Assembly: GCF_000819865.1 (NCBI RefSeq)
Contig: NZ_CDDF01000001.1
Span: forward strand, 407,775-471,774
DNA length: 64,000 bases
Direction of reading: 5' to 3'
Origin: Aeromonas eucrenophila
GTDB lineage: Bacteria > Pseudomonadota > Gammaproteobacteria > Enterobacterales > Aeromonadaceae
Shown here: one piece after another, positions 37,221 to 46,500 of the stretch
How positions within the stretch are numbered: position 1 is the stretch's first letter
How the letters are laid out: each line of letters begins with the position of its first letter
Translations under genes and position numbers: made by a program
The notes under the pieces: generated by a model
What the model saw: only the letters and a program-made list of their open reading frames with translations
Told to the model about the DNA's origin: nothing
Databases searched by the model: none

Positions 37221-38138
37221 ATGGCCCACGCATTCGAACCCGTCCAGCTCGGCAGCATAGAGCTCTTCTGCAAGGCGGCGGAGCTGGGCAGTTTCACTTC
37301 GGCGGCGGAGGCGCTGGGGGTGACACCGGCCTCGGTGAGTCGCTCCATCAAGCGGCTCGAGACCCGGCTCGGGGTGCGGCTCTTCAACCGCACGACCCGC
37401 AACGTGAGGCTCACCCCGGACGGGGAGCTCTACCAAGAGCAGTGCCAGCAGGCGCTGGATCAGATTGCCGAAGCCGAGCGGGCCATCACCGGCCAGCAGC
37501 GCTACCCGAAGGGTCTGCTACGCATCAGCGTGGGGACCGTCTATGCCCACCACCGCCTCGTCCCCCTGCTGCCCGGTTTCATGGAGGCCTACCCGGATGT
37601 CGAGGTGGAGCTCAATGTGTCGAACAGAAATATCGACTTCGTGGAGGATGGCTACGATCTGGCCATTCGTCTGGGGGAGCCACGGGACTCGTCGCTCATC
37701 GCCCGCAAGCTGGAGGACGCCAGCGTCGGGGTATTCTGCTCCCCAGCCTATGCGAAACGCCGCCCCCCTCCCCAGTCATTGGCCGCGCTGCAGCAGCACG
37801 ATCTGATCCAGTTCATCGCCCCCAGCTCAGGGCGCCCCTTCCCCTGGATCTTTCGAGACGAGGGTGGAGAGTCGCGGGACCTCAGCCTCAGCAGCCGCCA
37901 GCGAGTGCTGGAGGACGTGCTGGCTGGCCTGGGGTGGGCGGTGGCCGGGGGAGGATTGTTTCAGATCTACCATTTCGTGGCGGCAGACGCGCTCGCACAG
38001 GGCAGGCTGATCGAAGTCATGCAGCCCTTCGGAGGGCGCTCACGCCCCTTCTATGTGCTCTATCCGCAGAACCGGCACCTGTCTGCCAGGGTACGCGCCT
38101 TCGTGGATTACCTGTTGGCGGCGGCGCGACCGGGCTAA
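37221..38138 (+). CDS. LysR family transcriptional regulator
   Basis: 305 aa. The helix-turn-helix is at residues ~8-65 (SFTSAAEALGVTPASVSRSIKRLE), then the effector domain at GLLRISVGTVYAHHRL near 97. It has the FVEDGYDLAIRLGEPRDSSLIARKL segment of the common AAEL/YafC-like LysR group. An in-frame ATG at 37191 exists, but GAGAG before 37221 and family alignment favour the latter. It is divergent from the DJ-1/PfpI gene, its probable target. The inducer is unknown, perhaps an electrophile given the neighbour. Confidence 0.84.
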   Translation: MAHAFEPVQLGSIELFCKAAELGSFTSAAEALGVTPASVSRSIKRLETRLGVRLFNRTTRNVRLTPDGELYQEQCQQALDQIAEAERAITGQQRYPKGLLRISVGTVYAHHRLVPLLPGFMEAYPDVEVELNVSNRNIDFVEDGYDLAIRLGEPRDSSLIARKLEDASVGVFCSPAYAKRRPPPQSLAALQQHDLIQFIAPSSGRPFPWIFRDEGGESRDLSLSSRQRVLEDVLAGLGWAVAGGGLFQIYHFVAADALAQGRLIEVMQPFGGRSRPFYVLYPQNRHLSARVRAFVDYLLAAARPG

Positions 38139-38251
38139 ATCTACGAGAACCCGCCGGCCAACGGGCTCCATCATTCAGCCTCAGAGAGGGGCATAGGGGC
38201 CACGAGACAGATGGAGCGGCCCCGTCTGCCATTACCGGTGCCCGGCGCCCG

Positions 38252-39361
38252 TCAATCCCGCCACCAGGCACTGCCCCCATGGGGCGCCAGCAAGCTCAGG
38301 GGTTCTCCCATCAGGGGCGTGGTCAACGCTATGTTCTGCTCCTTAGCCAGGCGGCTGATCTGCTCGAGAGGCTCATCCCAACGGTGCATGGAAAGATCGA
38401 AGGTACCGTTGTGGACAGGGTACAGCCACTTGCCCCGCAGATCGTGAAACGCCTGCGCCGTCTGCGCCGGGAACATATGCACATAGGCCCAACGCTGGTT
38501 GTAGGCCCCGGTCTCGAGGAAGGTCATGTCGAAGGGGCCATAGCGTTTGCCGATCTCCTTGAAGCCATCGAAATAGCCGCTGTCGCCGCTGAAGAAGAGG
38601 TTGAAGCCCTCGCCGCGAATGACCCAGGAGGCCCACAGGGTCTGATTGCCGTCCCCAAGGCCGCGGCCGGAGAAGTGCTGGGCCGGGGTCGCGACCAGCT
38701 CGATGCCATCTAGGGTCATGTGCTGCCACCAGTCCAGCTCCCTGACCTTGTTGGTCGGTACTCCCCAGGCGATAAGCCGCGCCCCCACCCCGAGCGGGAC
38801 GATGAAGTGCCCGACCCTCTCTTGCAGCGCCAGGATGGCGGCATGGTCCAGATGATCGTAATGGTCGTGGGAGAGGATCACCGCCTCGATGGGTGGCAAC
38901 GCCTCGAGGGCAATGGGTGGCGCGTGCCAGCGCTTGGGGCCGACCCACTGCACCGGCGAGGCGCGCTCGCTGAACACGGGATCGGTCAGCCAGAACTTGC
39001 CGTGCAGCTTGAGCAGCAGGCTGGAATGTCCCAGCCGCCACACGCTGTTGTCGGGGGCCGCCAATAACCCCGCCAGGCTCATCTCTTGCACCGGAATGGC
39101 GCGATCCGGCACCGTATCGGCCGGCTTGCCGAAGAGAAAGTCCCGCCAGAGCCCGACCCCTTCCCAGAAACCCCGCGCAGGGGGCGCCACCGGGTTGCTG
39201 AACTGGCCACCGCGGTATTGCGGCGACTCCCCGTGCTCGGGCAGGCCCGGTTTCAGTACATACGAGATAATGCCGGCCATCAGGCCTCCCATGAGCAGTA
39301 ACAGACAGTGCCGGCCCCGGCGTGGCGGGGTCTGGCGTGAAAGCGTCGATTGATTTCCCAT
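38252..39361 (-). CDS. MBL-fold metallohydrolase, NAPE-PLD/UlaG-like, membrane-anchored
   Basis: 369 aa. One hydrophobic anchor lies at residues ~18-37. The metallo-beta-lactamase fold then gives SHDHYDHLD (metal ligands, near 165), TPAQHFSGRG (near 225), FFSGDSGYF (bridging Asp, near 260) and YPVHNGTFD (near 310). This set matches the NAPE-PLD/RomA-like subgroup, which hydrolyses phosphodiester or lactone-like bonds. GGAG is eight bases before ATG 39361 and too close to ATG 39367. It lies downstream of the MFS gene on the same strand and may belong to the Fe-ADH/MFS operon. Substrate unknown. Confidence 0.82.
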   Translation of the reverse strand: MGNQSTLSRQTPPRRGRHCLLLLMGGLMAGIISYVLKPGLPEHGESPQYRGGQFSNPVAPPARGFWEGVGLWRDFLFGKPADTVPDRAIPVQEMSLAGLLAAPDNSVWRLGHSSLLLKLHGKFWLTDPVFSERASPVQWVGPKRWHAPPIALEALPPIEAVILSHDHYDHLDHAAILALQERVGHFIVPLGVGARLIAWGVPTNKVRELDWWQHMTLDGIELVATPAQHFSGRGLGDGNQTLWASWVIRGEGFNLFFSGDSGYFDGFKEIGKRYGPFDMTFLETGAYNQRWAYVHMFPAQTAQAFHDLRGKWLYPVHNGTFDLSMHRWDEPLEQISRLAKEQNIALTTPLMGEPLSLLAPHGGSAWWRD

Positions 39362-39424
39362 AAACATCGCTCCTTTTTAGCATCATGGCTCCCGCCGTGC
39401 ACGGGCTCCGCGCAGGCTCAGGGG

Positions 39425-40831
39425 CTAGCGGGCGTTGAGTGGTGAGACTTGCGCCTCAAACCGGATGTAACGAGCCGATACCATCAGGGCGCAGAGGAGG
39501 AACAGGGCGGCGCCCTCCAGTGCCAGGCCAGTGTGCAGCGCCATGCCGGCGGGATCCTGCAGGGGCACATCGCCACCGGCATAGACCACCACCAAGATGG
39601 CGAGCCCAAGCGAAGCACCGAGCTGATGCGCCACGTTGAGCAGGCCGGAGGCCGCGCCGGCATGGCGAGGCTCGACGCCAGCCACCCCCGCAATCATCAG
39701 CGGCCCCAGCACCCAACCCTGCCCCAGGCCGATGAGGATCATGGGTAGCAGCACGCCCCCCAGATAGGAAGCCTGGGTGGCCGCGAGTCCCAGCCACAAC
39801 ACGCCAATGAGACACAATGACAGGCCGCCGAGCAGCAGAGTGCGCTGGCCGACACGGCGCGCGGCGGCAGGCACAGAGGTGGAGCTGACAAACTGGGGCA
39901 GGGTCACCGGCACGAAGGCCAGTCCCGCCAGCATGGGCGAGAAGCCCAGCACCCTCTGCAGGTATTGCGCGCTGAAGAACCAGAACCCGGCCATGGCACA
40001 CAGAAACAGCAGGCGCGCCAGGTAAGCACCGTTGCGCCTTGCATCCCCGAGCAGACTCAAGGGCAGCAAGGGTTGTTCGGCGCGCCTCTCCATCCACAGA
40101 AAGCCTGCCAGTAGCAGCAACCCGGCGCTGATACAACCCCAGGTCAGCGGAGAGGACCACCCCGCCTCGGCCGCCTCGACGATGCCGAACACCAGCAGGC
40201 ACATGCCAAGGGTGGAGCCGATCGCCCCGTTCAGATCGAAGCGGCCAGGGTGCAGCGGCGTCTCGCGGATATACCGCAGGCTGCCGACCATCAGCAGGAT
40301 GCCGATGGGCAGGTTGATCAGAAAACCCGCGCGCCACGAGATCAGATCGGCCAGGAGGCCCCCTAGCACCAGCCCCACGGTGGCACCTATGCCGGCCGCC
40401 GCGGCGTACCAGGCCAGCGCACGGGTGCGCTCGTGCCCCTCCTCGAAATGGGTCGAGATCAGCGCCAGCGTGGAGGGAGCCAGCACGGCGGCGCCAACCC
40501 CCTGCACGGCGCGAAAGCCTATTATCCACTCTGCTGACTGGGCGGCGCCTATGGCCAGGGAGGACAGGGTGAAGATCCCAAGGCCGACAATGAACATGCG
40601 CCGCCGGCCGAGGATGTCCCCCGCCCGCGCCCCCAGCAGCAGGAAGCCGCCAAAGGCGAGCGTATAGGCATTCTGGATCCACGACAGGCCCGCCGGGGTG
40701 AAGCCCAGCGCGGCCTGGATGCGGGGCAGACCGGTCAGCACGATCGAGATGTCGATGACGATCATCAGGTAGCTCGCCATGATGATCGCCAGCACGGCGC
40801 CGCGATGCTCTGTAACGGAGGCGGTATTCAT
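39425..40831 (-). CDS. MFS transporter, DHA2 (EmrB/QacA) drug:H+ antiporter
   Basis: A 468-aa inner-membrane protein with 14 hydrophobic helices, as in DHA2. Motif A-like GARAGDILGRRRMFIVG is near residue 66, and motif C-like AAGIGATVGLVLGGLLAD near 145. IDISIVLTGLPRIQAALGF opens helix 1. It should export small hydrophobic compounds. ATG 40831 was chosen because helix 1 begins shortly after it; the upstream extension to 40993 is Pro/Arg-rich and not membrane-like. It follows the Fe-alcohol dehydrogenase gene on the same strand. Confidence 0.87.
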   Translation of the reverse strand: MNTASVTEHRGAVLAIIMASYLMIVIDISIVLTGLPRIQAALGFTPAGLSWIQNAYTLAFGGFLLLGARAGDILGRRRMFIVGLGIFTLSSLAIGAAQSAEWIIGFRAVQGVGAAVLAPSTLALISTHFEEGHERTRALAWYAAAAGIGATVGLVLGGLLADLISWRAGFLINLPIGILLMVGSLRYIRETPLHPGRFDLNGAIGSTLGMCLLVFGIVEAAEAGWSSPLTWGCISAGLLLLAGFLWMERRAEQPLLPLSLLGDARRNGAYLARLLFLCAMAGFWFFSAQYLQRVLGFSPMLAGLAFVPVTLPQFVSSTSVPAAARRVGQRTLLLGGLSLCLIGVLWLGLAATQASYLGGVLLPMILIGLGQGWVLGPLMIAGVAGVEPRHAGAASGLLNVAHQLGASLGLAILVVVYAGGDVPLQDPAGMALHTGLALEGAALFLLCALMVSARYIRFEAQVSPLNAR

Positions 40832-40994
40832 GCTGCGCTCACCGGGTTGCCACACTGCGTTGCCCGGTGTGGGTGGCGGGCCAGCTGGCCGTCGGCACCC
40901 AGGCTCGAGGTCGGGCTCATGAAGCATTCTCCTTCTGGGGTCAGAAAAAGGGGCCTGTGCTTGCACCGGCCCCAACGCGCATTCCGGCATCACG

Positions 40995-42011
40995 CTACAG
41001 CGCCTTGCGCAAGATCTCGGTCAGCACATCCCGGGTATAGGTCTCGGCCAGGCCAAACCAGCGGGCATTGCCTGCCAGGTTGTCGAGGATGGCAGGCAGC
41101 TCGGCCTCAGTGATACCGAGCTGGGACAGCCGGGTGGGCGTACCAATCTTGTCAAACCACTGCTCCAGCGCCGCTATCCCCTCTTCCGCGCCTTGCAGGC
41201 CGAAGATCCGCTCGGCGAAGCGCTCGAACTGAGCCGGATGCTGGCCCTGATACCACTTCATCCAGGCGGGCATCACCACCGACAAGCCGGCGCCGTGGGG
41301 CACATTGAACAGCGCGGAGAGCGAGTGTTCGATCATGTGGTTGGGGTAGCCAAAGCCCGAGGTGCCGGCGTAGGTCAGGCCATTGAGGGCCAGGGTCGAC
41401 GCCCAGGCGAATTCGGCGCGGGCGTTGTAATCGGTCGGATCCGCCAGCAGGGCCTCGGTCGTCTCCAGCACGGTCGCGATCACCGACTCCACCAGGCGGG
41501 ACTGGATCGCCGGCTGTACGGTGGCGGTGAAATAGCCCTCGATGGAGTGGGTTATGATGTCGGCCGCGGAGTAGACCAGATAGTCGCGTGACACCGTCTG
41601 CATCAGCGCCGGGTTGACGATGGAGAGCTTGGGGAAGGTATGCACCGAATTGATGGCAAATTTCTCCCTGGTATCGTCATTGGTGACCACGGCCCCGCTG
41701 TTCATCTCGCTGCCGGTCGCCGCCAGAGTGAGGATGGCATCGACACTGTGCTCACGCGCCAGTGCGATGGCCTCGCGGACCCTGGACAGCAGCGGGTTGC
41801 TGACGATGCCGCCGCACTCGACGAAGCGAATGCCGTGGTTGCCGAGGCTGGCGCTCACGACGTCAAACAGGCCGTCGGCCTTGATGCGCTCGCTGCCATA
41901 GGTCAGCAGCACCTTCTTGATGCCGTATTGGGCCAGGATCTCGCCGATGAGCCGCTCTTTATCTGTGCCAAATTCGATCCGGGTCGGGTTGTAAAAACTG
42001 AAGTTGTCCAT
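40995..42011 (-). CDS. Fe-dependent alcohol dehydrogenase (YqhD-like) with an internal deletion
   Basis: 338 aa; the family is usually ~385. The start MDNFSFYNPTRIEFG and the end are normal. The metal ligands are present: Asp and His in SAADIITHSIEGYF, His in NHMIEHSLSA and His in VPHGAGLS. Near residue 93 the chain runs VDAILTLAATGSEMNSG. In YqhD the corresponding sites are ~48 residues apart and enclose the GGGSxxDxxK NAD(P)-binding motif, absent here. The reading frame is kept. The enzyme is therefore probably inactive or cofactor-deficient, unless the assembly is wrong. A LysR gene is divergent; MFS and MBL genes follow. Confidence 0.85.
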   Translation of the reverse strand: MDNFSFYNPTRIEFGTDKERLIGEILAQYGIKKVLLTYGSERIKADGLFDVVSASLGNHGIRFVECGGIVSNPLLSRVREAIALAREHSVDAILTLAATGSEMNSGAVVTNDDTREKFAINSVHTFPKLSIVNPALMQTVSRDYLVYSAADIITHSIEGYFTATVQPAIQSRLVESVIATVLETTEALLADPTDYNARAEFAWASTLALNGLTYAGTSGFGYPNHMIEHSLSALFNVPHGAGLSVVMPAWMKWYQGQHPAQFERFAERIFGLQGAEEGIAALEQWFDKIGTPTRLSQLGITEAELPAILDNLAGNARWFGLAETYTRDVLTEILRKAL

Positions 42012-42144
42012 CTTGCTGCCTCGCAGGGTGGATGCCGGGTGGCATCTCGATGGAAGGCACTATAGAGGCGTGACCAACATCGAACTAGACGACAAACAGA
42101 TGAATCAGTTACAACTAAACGATGTAAATACGTGACAAACAACC

Positions 42145-43107
42145 ATGATCAGCGAATTGCGTTCCATCACCACCTTCGTGCGGACGGTCGAGTTGGGCAG
42201 CCTCAGCAAGGCGGCCGAGGCCCAGCAGATCTCCCCCCAGGCCGCCAGCAAGGCGCTGCGGCAACTGGAGACCTATCTGGGGGTGCGGTTGTTTCATCGC
42301 ACCACCCGCAGCATGTCGCTGACCGAGGAGGGGCAACGCTTTCTGGAGGCGGCACAACCTGCCCTGCTGGCCCTGCAGCAGGCGCTGTCGGCGGCGCGGC
42401 AGACGCGAGAGGATTTTGCCGGTCCGCTGCGGATAGTGGGACCGCGCTCTGTGGTTCAGCTGGTCATAGGCTCCGTACTAGACGAATATTGCCGGCTTTA
42501 TCCCGAGGTGCAGCCCGACGTGCAGCTCGACGATCGCATCGGTAACTGGGTGGAGGAGCGGGTCGACGTAGGGCTGCGGATCGGCATCTCCCCTCAGGAC
42601 GGCTTGATCGCACGCCGGCTGTTCCCGTTGCAGCTGATCATCTGCGCCTCCCCCAGCTATCTGCGCAGACACGGCGTCCCGCTGACGCTGCACGATCTCA
42701 ACCTGCATCGCTGCAGTCTGTTTCGGCACGCCGGCTCCGGTCGCCTCATCCCCTGGCATGTGAAAATGGGCGAGAGTATGCAAGAGCACCTCGTGCGCCC
42801 GGCGTTCTCCACCAATGACGAGACTGTGGAGTTGGGGGCTGTGCTGGCGGGTGAAGTCATCGGCCAGATTGCCGGGCCGACGGCGGCGGCGCACATCCGT
42901 GCCGGGAGGCTTGTCCCCCTGCTGCTCGAGCACATGACAGATGTACACAGCCTGCTTCTCTACTACGGCAGCCGCGCGGCCCAACCCGCCCGGGTGCGTC
43001 GCTTCATCGACCTTGCGGTCGAACGTCTGACCGACAACCCGGCGTTTTTGCTCGGCGCCGACGAGTTACGCATCGCCCATGCCAACGGGAGAGCCGCGCT
43101 CGGCTGA
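42145..43107 (+). CDS. LysR family transcriptional regulator
   Basis: 320 aa. The helix-turn-helix is at residues ~5-60 (SLSKAAEAQQISPQAASKALRQLE). The effector domain has GPLRIVGPRSVVQLVIG near 95 and RVDVGLRIGISPQDGLIARRLFP near 137, the AAEL-type LysR group. It is divergent from the alcohol dehydrogenase gene (133 bases between starts). It probably regulates the dehydrogenase-MFS-MBL group. The region after its end marks the passage to the RTX cluster. Confidence 0.86.
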   Translation: MISELRSITTFVRTVELGSLSKAAEAQQISPQAASKALRQLETYLGVRLFHRTTRSMSLTEEGQRFLEAAQPALLALQQALSAARQTREDFAGPLRIVGPRSVVQLVIGSVLDEYCRLYPEVQPDVQLDDRIGNWVEERVDVGLRIGISPQDGLIARRLFPLQLIICASPSYLRRHGVPLTLHDLNLHRCSLFRHAGSGRLIPWHVKMGESMQEHLVRPAFSTNDETVELGAVLAGEVIGQIAGPTAAAHIRAGRLVPLLLEHMTDVHSLLLYYGSRAAQPARVRRFIDLAVERLTDNPAFLLGADELRIAHANGRAALG

Positions 43108-43575
43108 GGTGACGAGACGAGTGACAGTTCGCTGGTGTTTATCCGCAAGGGGAAGCTGTGGCTTGTCTGATAACAAGAAGGCTGTCAGAACGCTGACTAT
43201 TTGGAGCCTGACGGGATCCTGGCTGGCAGTGAGGTATGAGGTAATCGAGGTAGCGGCGATGGCTCGCTACGGCTGTCAGAGTGTCTCGGGCATAATGAGA
43301 TATCAGCCATGGTTACGGCGATCACGGGGAGGCCTGGTGACGTTGGTACGCGATGGCTTGAAGACTGAGGCAGCAATTTATTGCGAGCGCTCCTGTCGTC
43401 CTCATCAAGTAGGTGATCAAGGGCTCTTGGAGGGATAACTGATTGATTGTCGCTTGCACCATAAGCCGACATAATTTTCCATAAAATTTAGCCACTTATG
43501 ACTTAATTGCCATAAAAAGGGAGGGCATCGACTGCCCTCCCCCTTCGTGGTTCACACTCCCTGTAACAGTACTCA
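43108..43575. other. 468-bp intergenic stretch between LysR and RTX genes
   Basis: I see no gene with a credible start or family in this stretch. The left half is GC-rich and the right half turns AT-rich (from about 43430). The only clear element is the RTX gene terminator at its right end. It may mark the left edge of the acquired RTX/T1SS region. Confidence 0.5.
43514..43541 (-). terminator. Terminator of the RTX peroxidase gene
   Basis: On the - strand the 9-bp stem GGGAGGGCA / TGCCCTCCC (loop of 5) is followed by TTTTT, about 35 bases after the RTX stop. Confidence 0.88.
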
Positions 43576-46500
43576 CTAAGACAGAAGGAAGTCTGTTGCA
43601 GTGACGGTTGTTGCATCGGCTACACCGACCAGGCGGATAGAATCAGCACCTCCGAAGTTGAGCAAGGTATCCGCACCAGCATCAATGATGGTGACTCTGC
43701 TGGCAAAGGTCGCCGCTGTGATGTTCAACGCGGCAATATTGATCCGATCCTGGCCTCCCGCTGCGTTGACATCAAAACCAGTGATCCTATCGGTCCCGAA
43801 GCCTGCAGCAAACAGGAAGATATCATTACCACTGCTGGCATCCATAGTGTCGTTACCCGCGCCACCAGTGACAGTATCATTTCCTGCCCCCCCATTCAGG
43901 ATATCATTGCCAGCACCACCATTGAGGACGTCATTACCGGCTCCGCCAGTGATGCTGTTCGCCAGTGTATTACCTGTGCCGTTGAAATTGCCTAACCCGG
44001 TGTAGGTCAGATTTTCGACGTTGGCGCCGAGTACATAGCTCGCCAGACTGGTTCGCACGGTATCAGTACCACCATTCACACCCTCGACCACCACGTCCGT
44101 AGCCACATCGACCACGTAGGTGTCGTTACCTGCGTTACCGACCAACCGGTCCGCGCCCGCACCGCCATTGAGCACATCGTTGCCAGCTCCGCCGGTGATG
44201 ATGTTGGCCAACGCATTACCGGTACCACTGAAGTTGCCAGATCCTGTACGGGTCAGGTTCTCGACATTGGCACCGAGTACATAGCTCGCCAGACCCGTCT
44301 GCACAGTATCAATACCGCCATTTACGCCCTCGACCACCACGTCCGTGGCCGCGTCAACGATGTAGGTGTCGTTACCAGCGTTACCAACCAACCGGTCCGC
44401 GCCCGCACCGCCATTGAGCACATCGTTGCCAGCACCGCCGGTGATGATGTTGGCCAGCGCATTACCGGTACCACTGAAGTTACCAGCTCCTGTACGGGTC
44501 AGGTTCTCGACATTGGCGCCGAGTACATAGCTCGCCAGGCTAGTCTGTACGGTATCAGTACCGCCATTCACGCCTTCGACCACCACATCCGCGGCCACAT
44601 CGACAACGTAAGTGTCGTTGCCAACATTACCGACCAACCTGTCTGCGCCCACACCACCATTGAGCACATCGTTGCCAGATCCGCCAGTGATGATGTTAGC
44701 CAGCGTATTACCGGTACCGCTGAAGTTGCCTAACCCGGTGTAGGTCAGGTTCTCGACATTGGCGCCGAGTACATAACTCGCCAAACCAGCCTGCACGGTA
44801 TCAGTACCGCCATTCAGACCCTCGACCACCACGTCCGTGGCCACGTCAACCACGTAGGTGTCGTTACCGGCGTTACCGACCAACCTGTCTGTGCCCGCAC
44901 CGCCATTGAGCACATCGTTGCCAGCTCCGCCGGTGATGATGTTGGCCAGCGCATTACCGGTGCCGCTGAAACTCCCTAGCCCGGTGTAGGTCAGGTTCTC
45001 GACATTGGCGCCGAGTACATAGCTCGCCAGACCCGTCTGCACGGTATCAGTACCGCCATTCACACCCTCGACCACCACATCCGTGGCCACGTCGACCACG
45101 TAGGTGTCGTTACCGGCGTTACCGACCAACCTGTCTGCGCCCGCACCGCCATTGAGCACATCGTTGCCAGCTCCGCCGGTGATGATATTGGCCAGCGTAT
45201 TACCGGTACCGCTGAAGTTGCCTAACCCGGTGTAGGTCAGGTTTTCGACATTGGCGCCGAGCACATAGCTCGCCAGGCTGGTTCGTACGGTATCAGTACC
45301 GCTATTCACCCCCTCGACCACCACGTCCGTGGCCACATCGACGACATAGGTATCGTTACCTGTCCCACCGTTCATCACGTCTGTGCCCAGACCACCGTTG
45401 AGAGTGTCATCACCATCTCCACCGTTGAGGACGTCGTTACCGATCCCACCGGTGATGGTGTTGGCCAGCGCATTACCTGTGCCGCTGAAACTCCCTAGCC
45501 CGGTGTAGGTCAGGTTCTCAACGTTGGCAGCCAGCGTGTAGCTTGCCAGACTGGTTCGTACCAGATCGGTACCATCGCCCAGCGCCTCGGTGACAGAATC
45601 ACCAGCATTATCGACCACAAAGGTGTCATTGCCAGCACCACCGTCCATCAAGTCAGCACCCAGACCACCGTCTAGAATGTCGTCACCGGCACCGCCGAAC
45701 AGCTGGTCAATGCCCGCCAAACCATTCAGCACATCATTTCCACCCAGGCCAATCAGCACATCATTGCCCGCGGTACCGGTCAGGATATTAGGCGCGTCTG
45801 TACCGGTCAGCACGACACCTGACACGGCTACCGTTGCCGCAGAAATAACCGTTTCCTGCGCACCGAAGCCGTCGATATAACTCACAACTACGCGTAGCTG
45901 CAGACCTGCCTGTGCCAAACCAGTGGTGAAGGTTTCGGCGGTCGCTCCATCGATGTCAGTGAATGTGCTGCCAATACCTTGCTGCCACTGGAAGCTGAAT
46001 GTTCCCAGTCCGTCTACATCGGCAATGTCAGCAGGCAGCGCGACCAATTGTTGCCCCAGCGCTGGCGTCGTATCACTGATCCGCAATATCCCCGTTGGCA
46101 GATCGTTGACGTTGGCCACCGGCCCGACCAAGTCAGACTCAACGGTTTCCGCCACACCGAAATCATCCACATAGCTGACAATCACACGGATCAACTGATC
46201 AACATTCGCCTGTGACAGCGCCAAACTACTGGTTGTCGCCCCCACAATGTTGGCAAATCCATCACCGCTGTCGGCCTGCCATTGATAGCTGAACCCGTTG
46301 CTGGCCAAAGCATTGCTTAAACCATCCAGTTCGATGATGTTCGCCGGGTCAAGAGTCAGCAGCTGGTTCTGCTCAGCCACCCCGGTGATGATCGCCCCTA
46401 GCGGTGCGGTATTCGCCGCCGAATCAACGATCTCCAGCGTGCCCTTGGTATCCTGATACACAGCACGGACGCGGATGTTCAGACCCGCCACATCATCCGC

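Noticed and set aside
43197..43472. A 91-codon - strand frame in the LysR-RTX gap.
   Set aside because: No start signal, no recognisable family and poor codon use; the gap is better left as intergenic.
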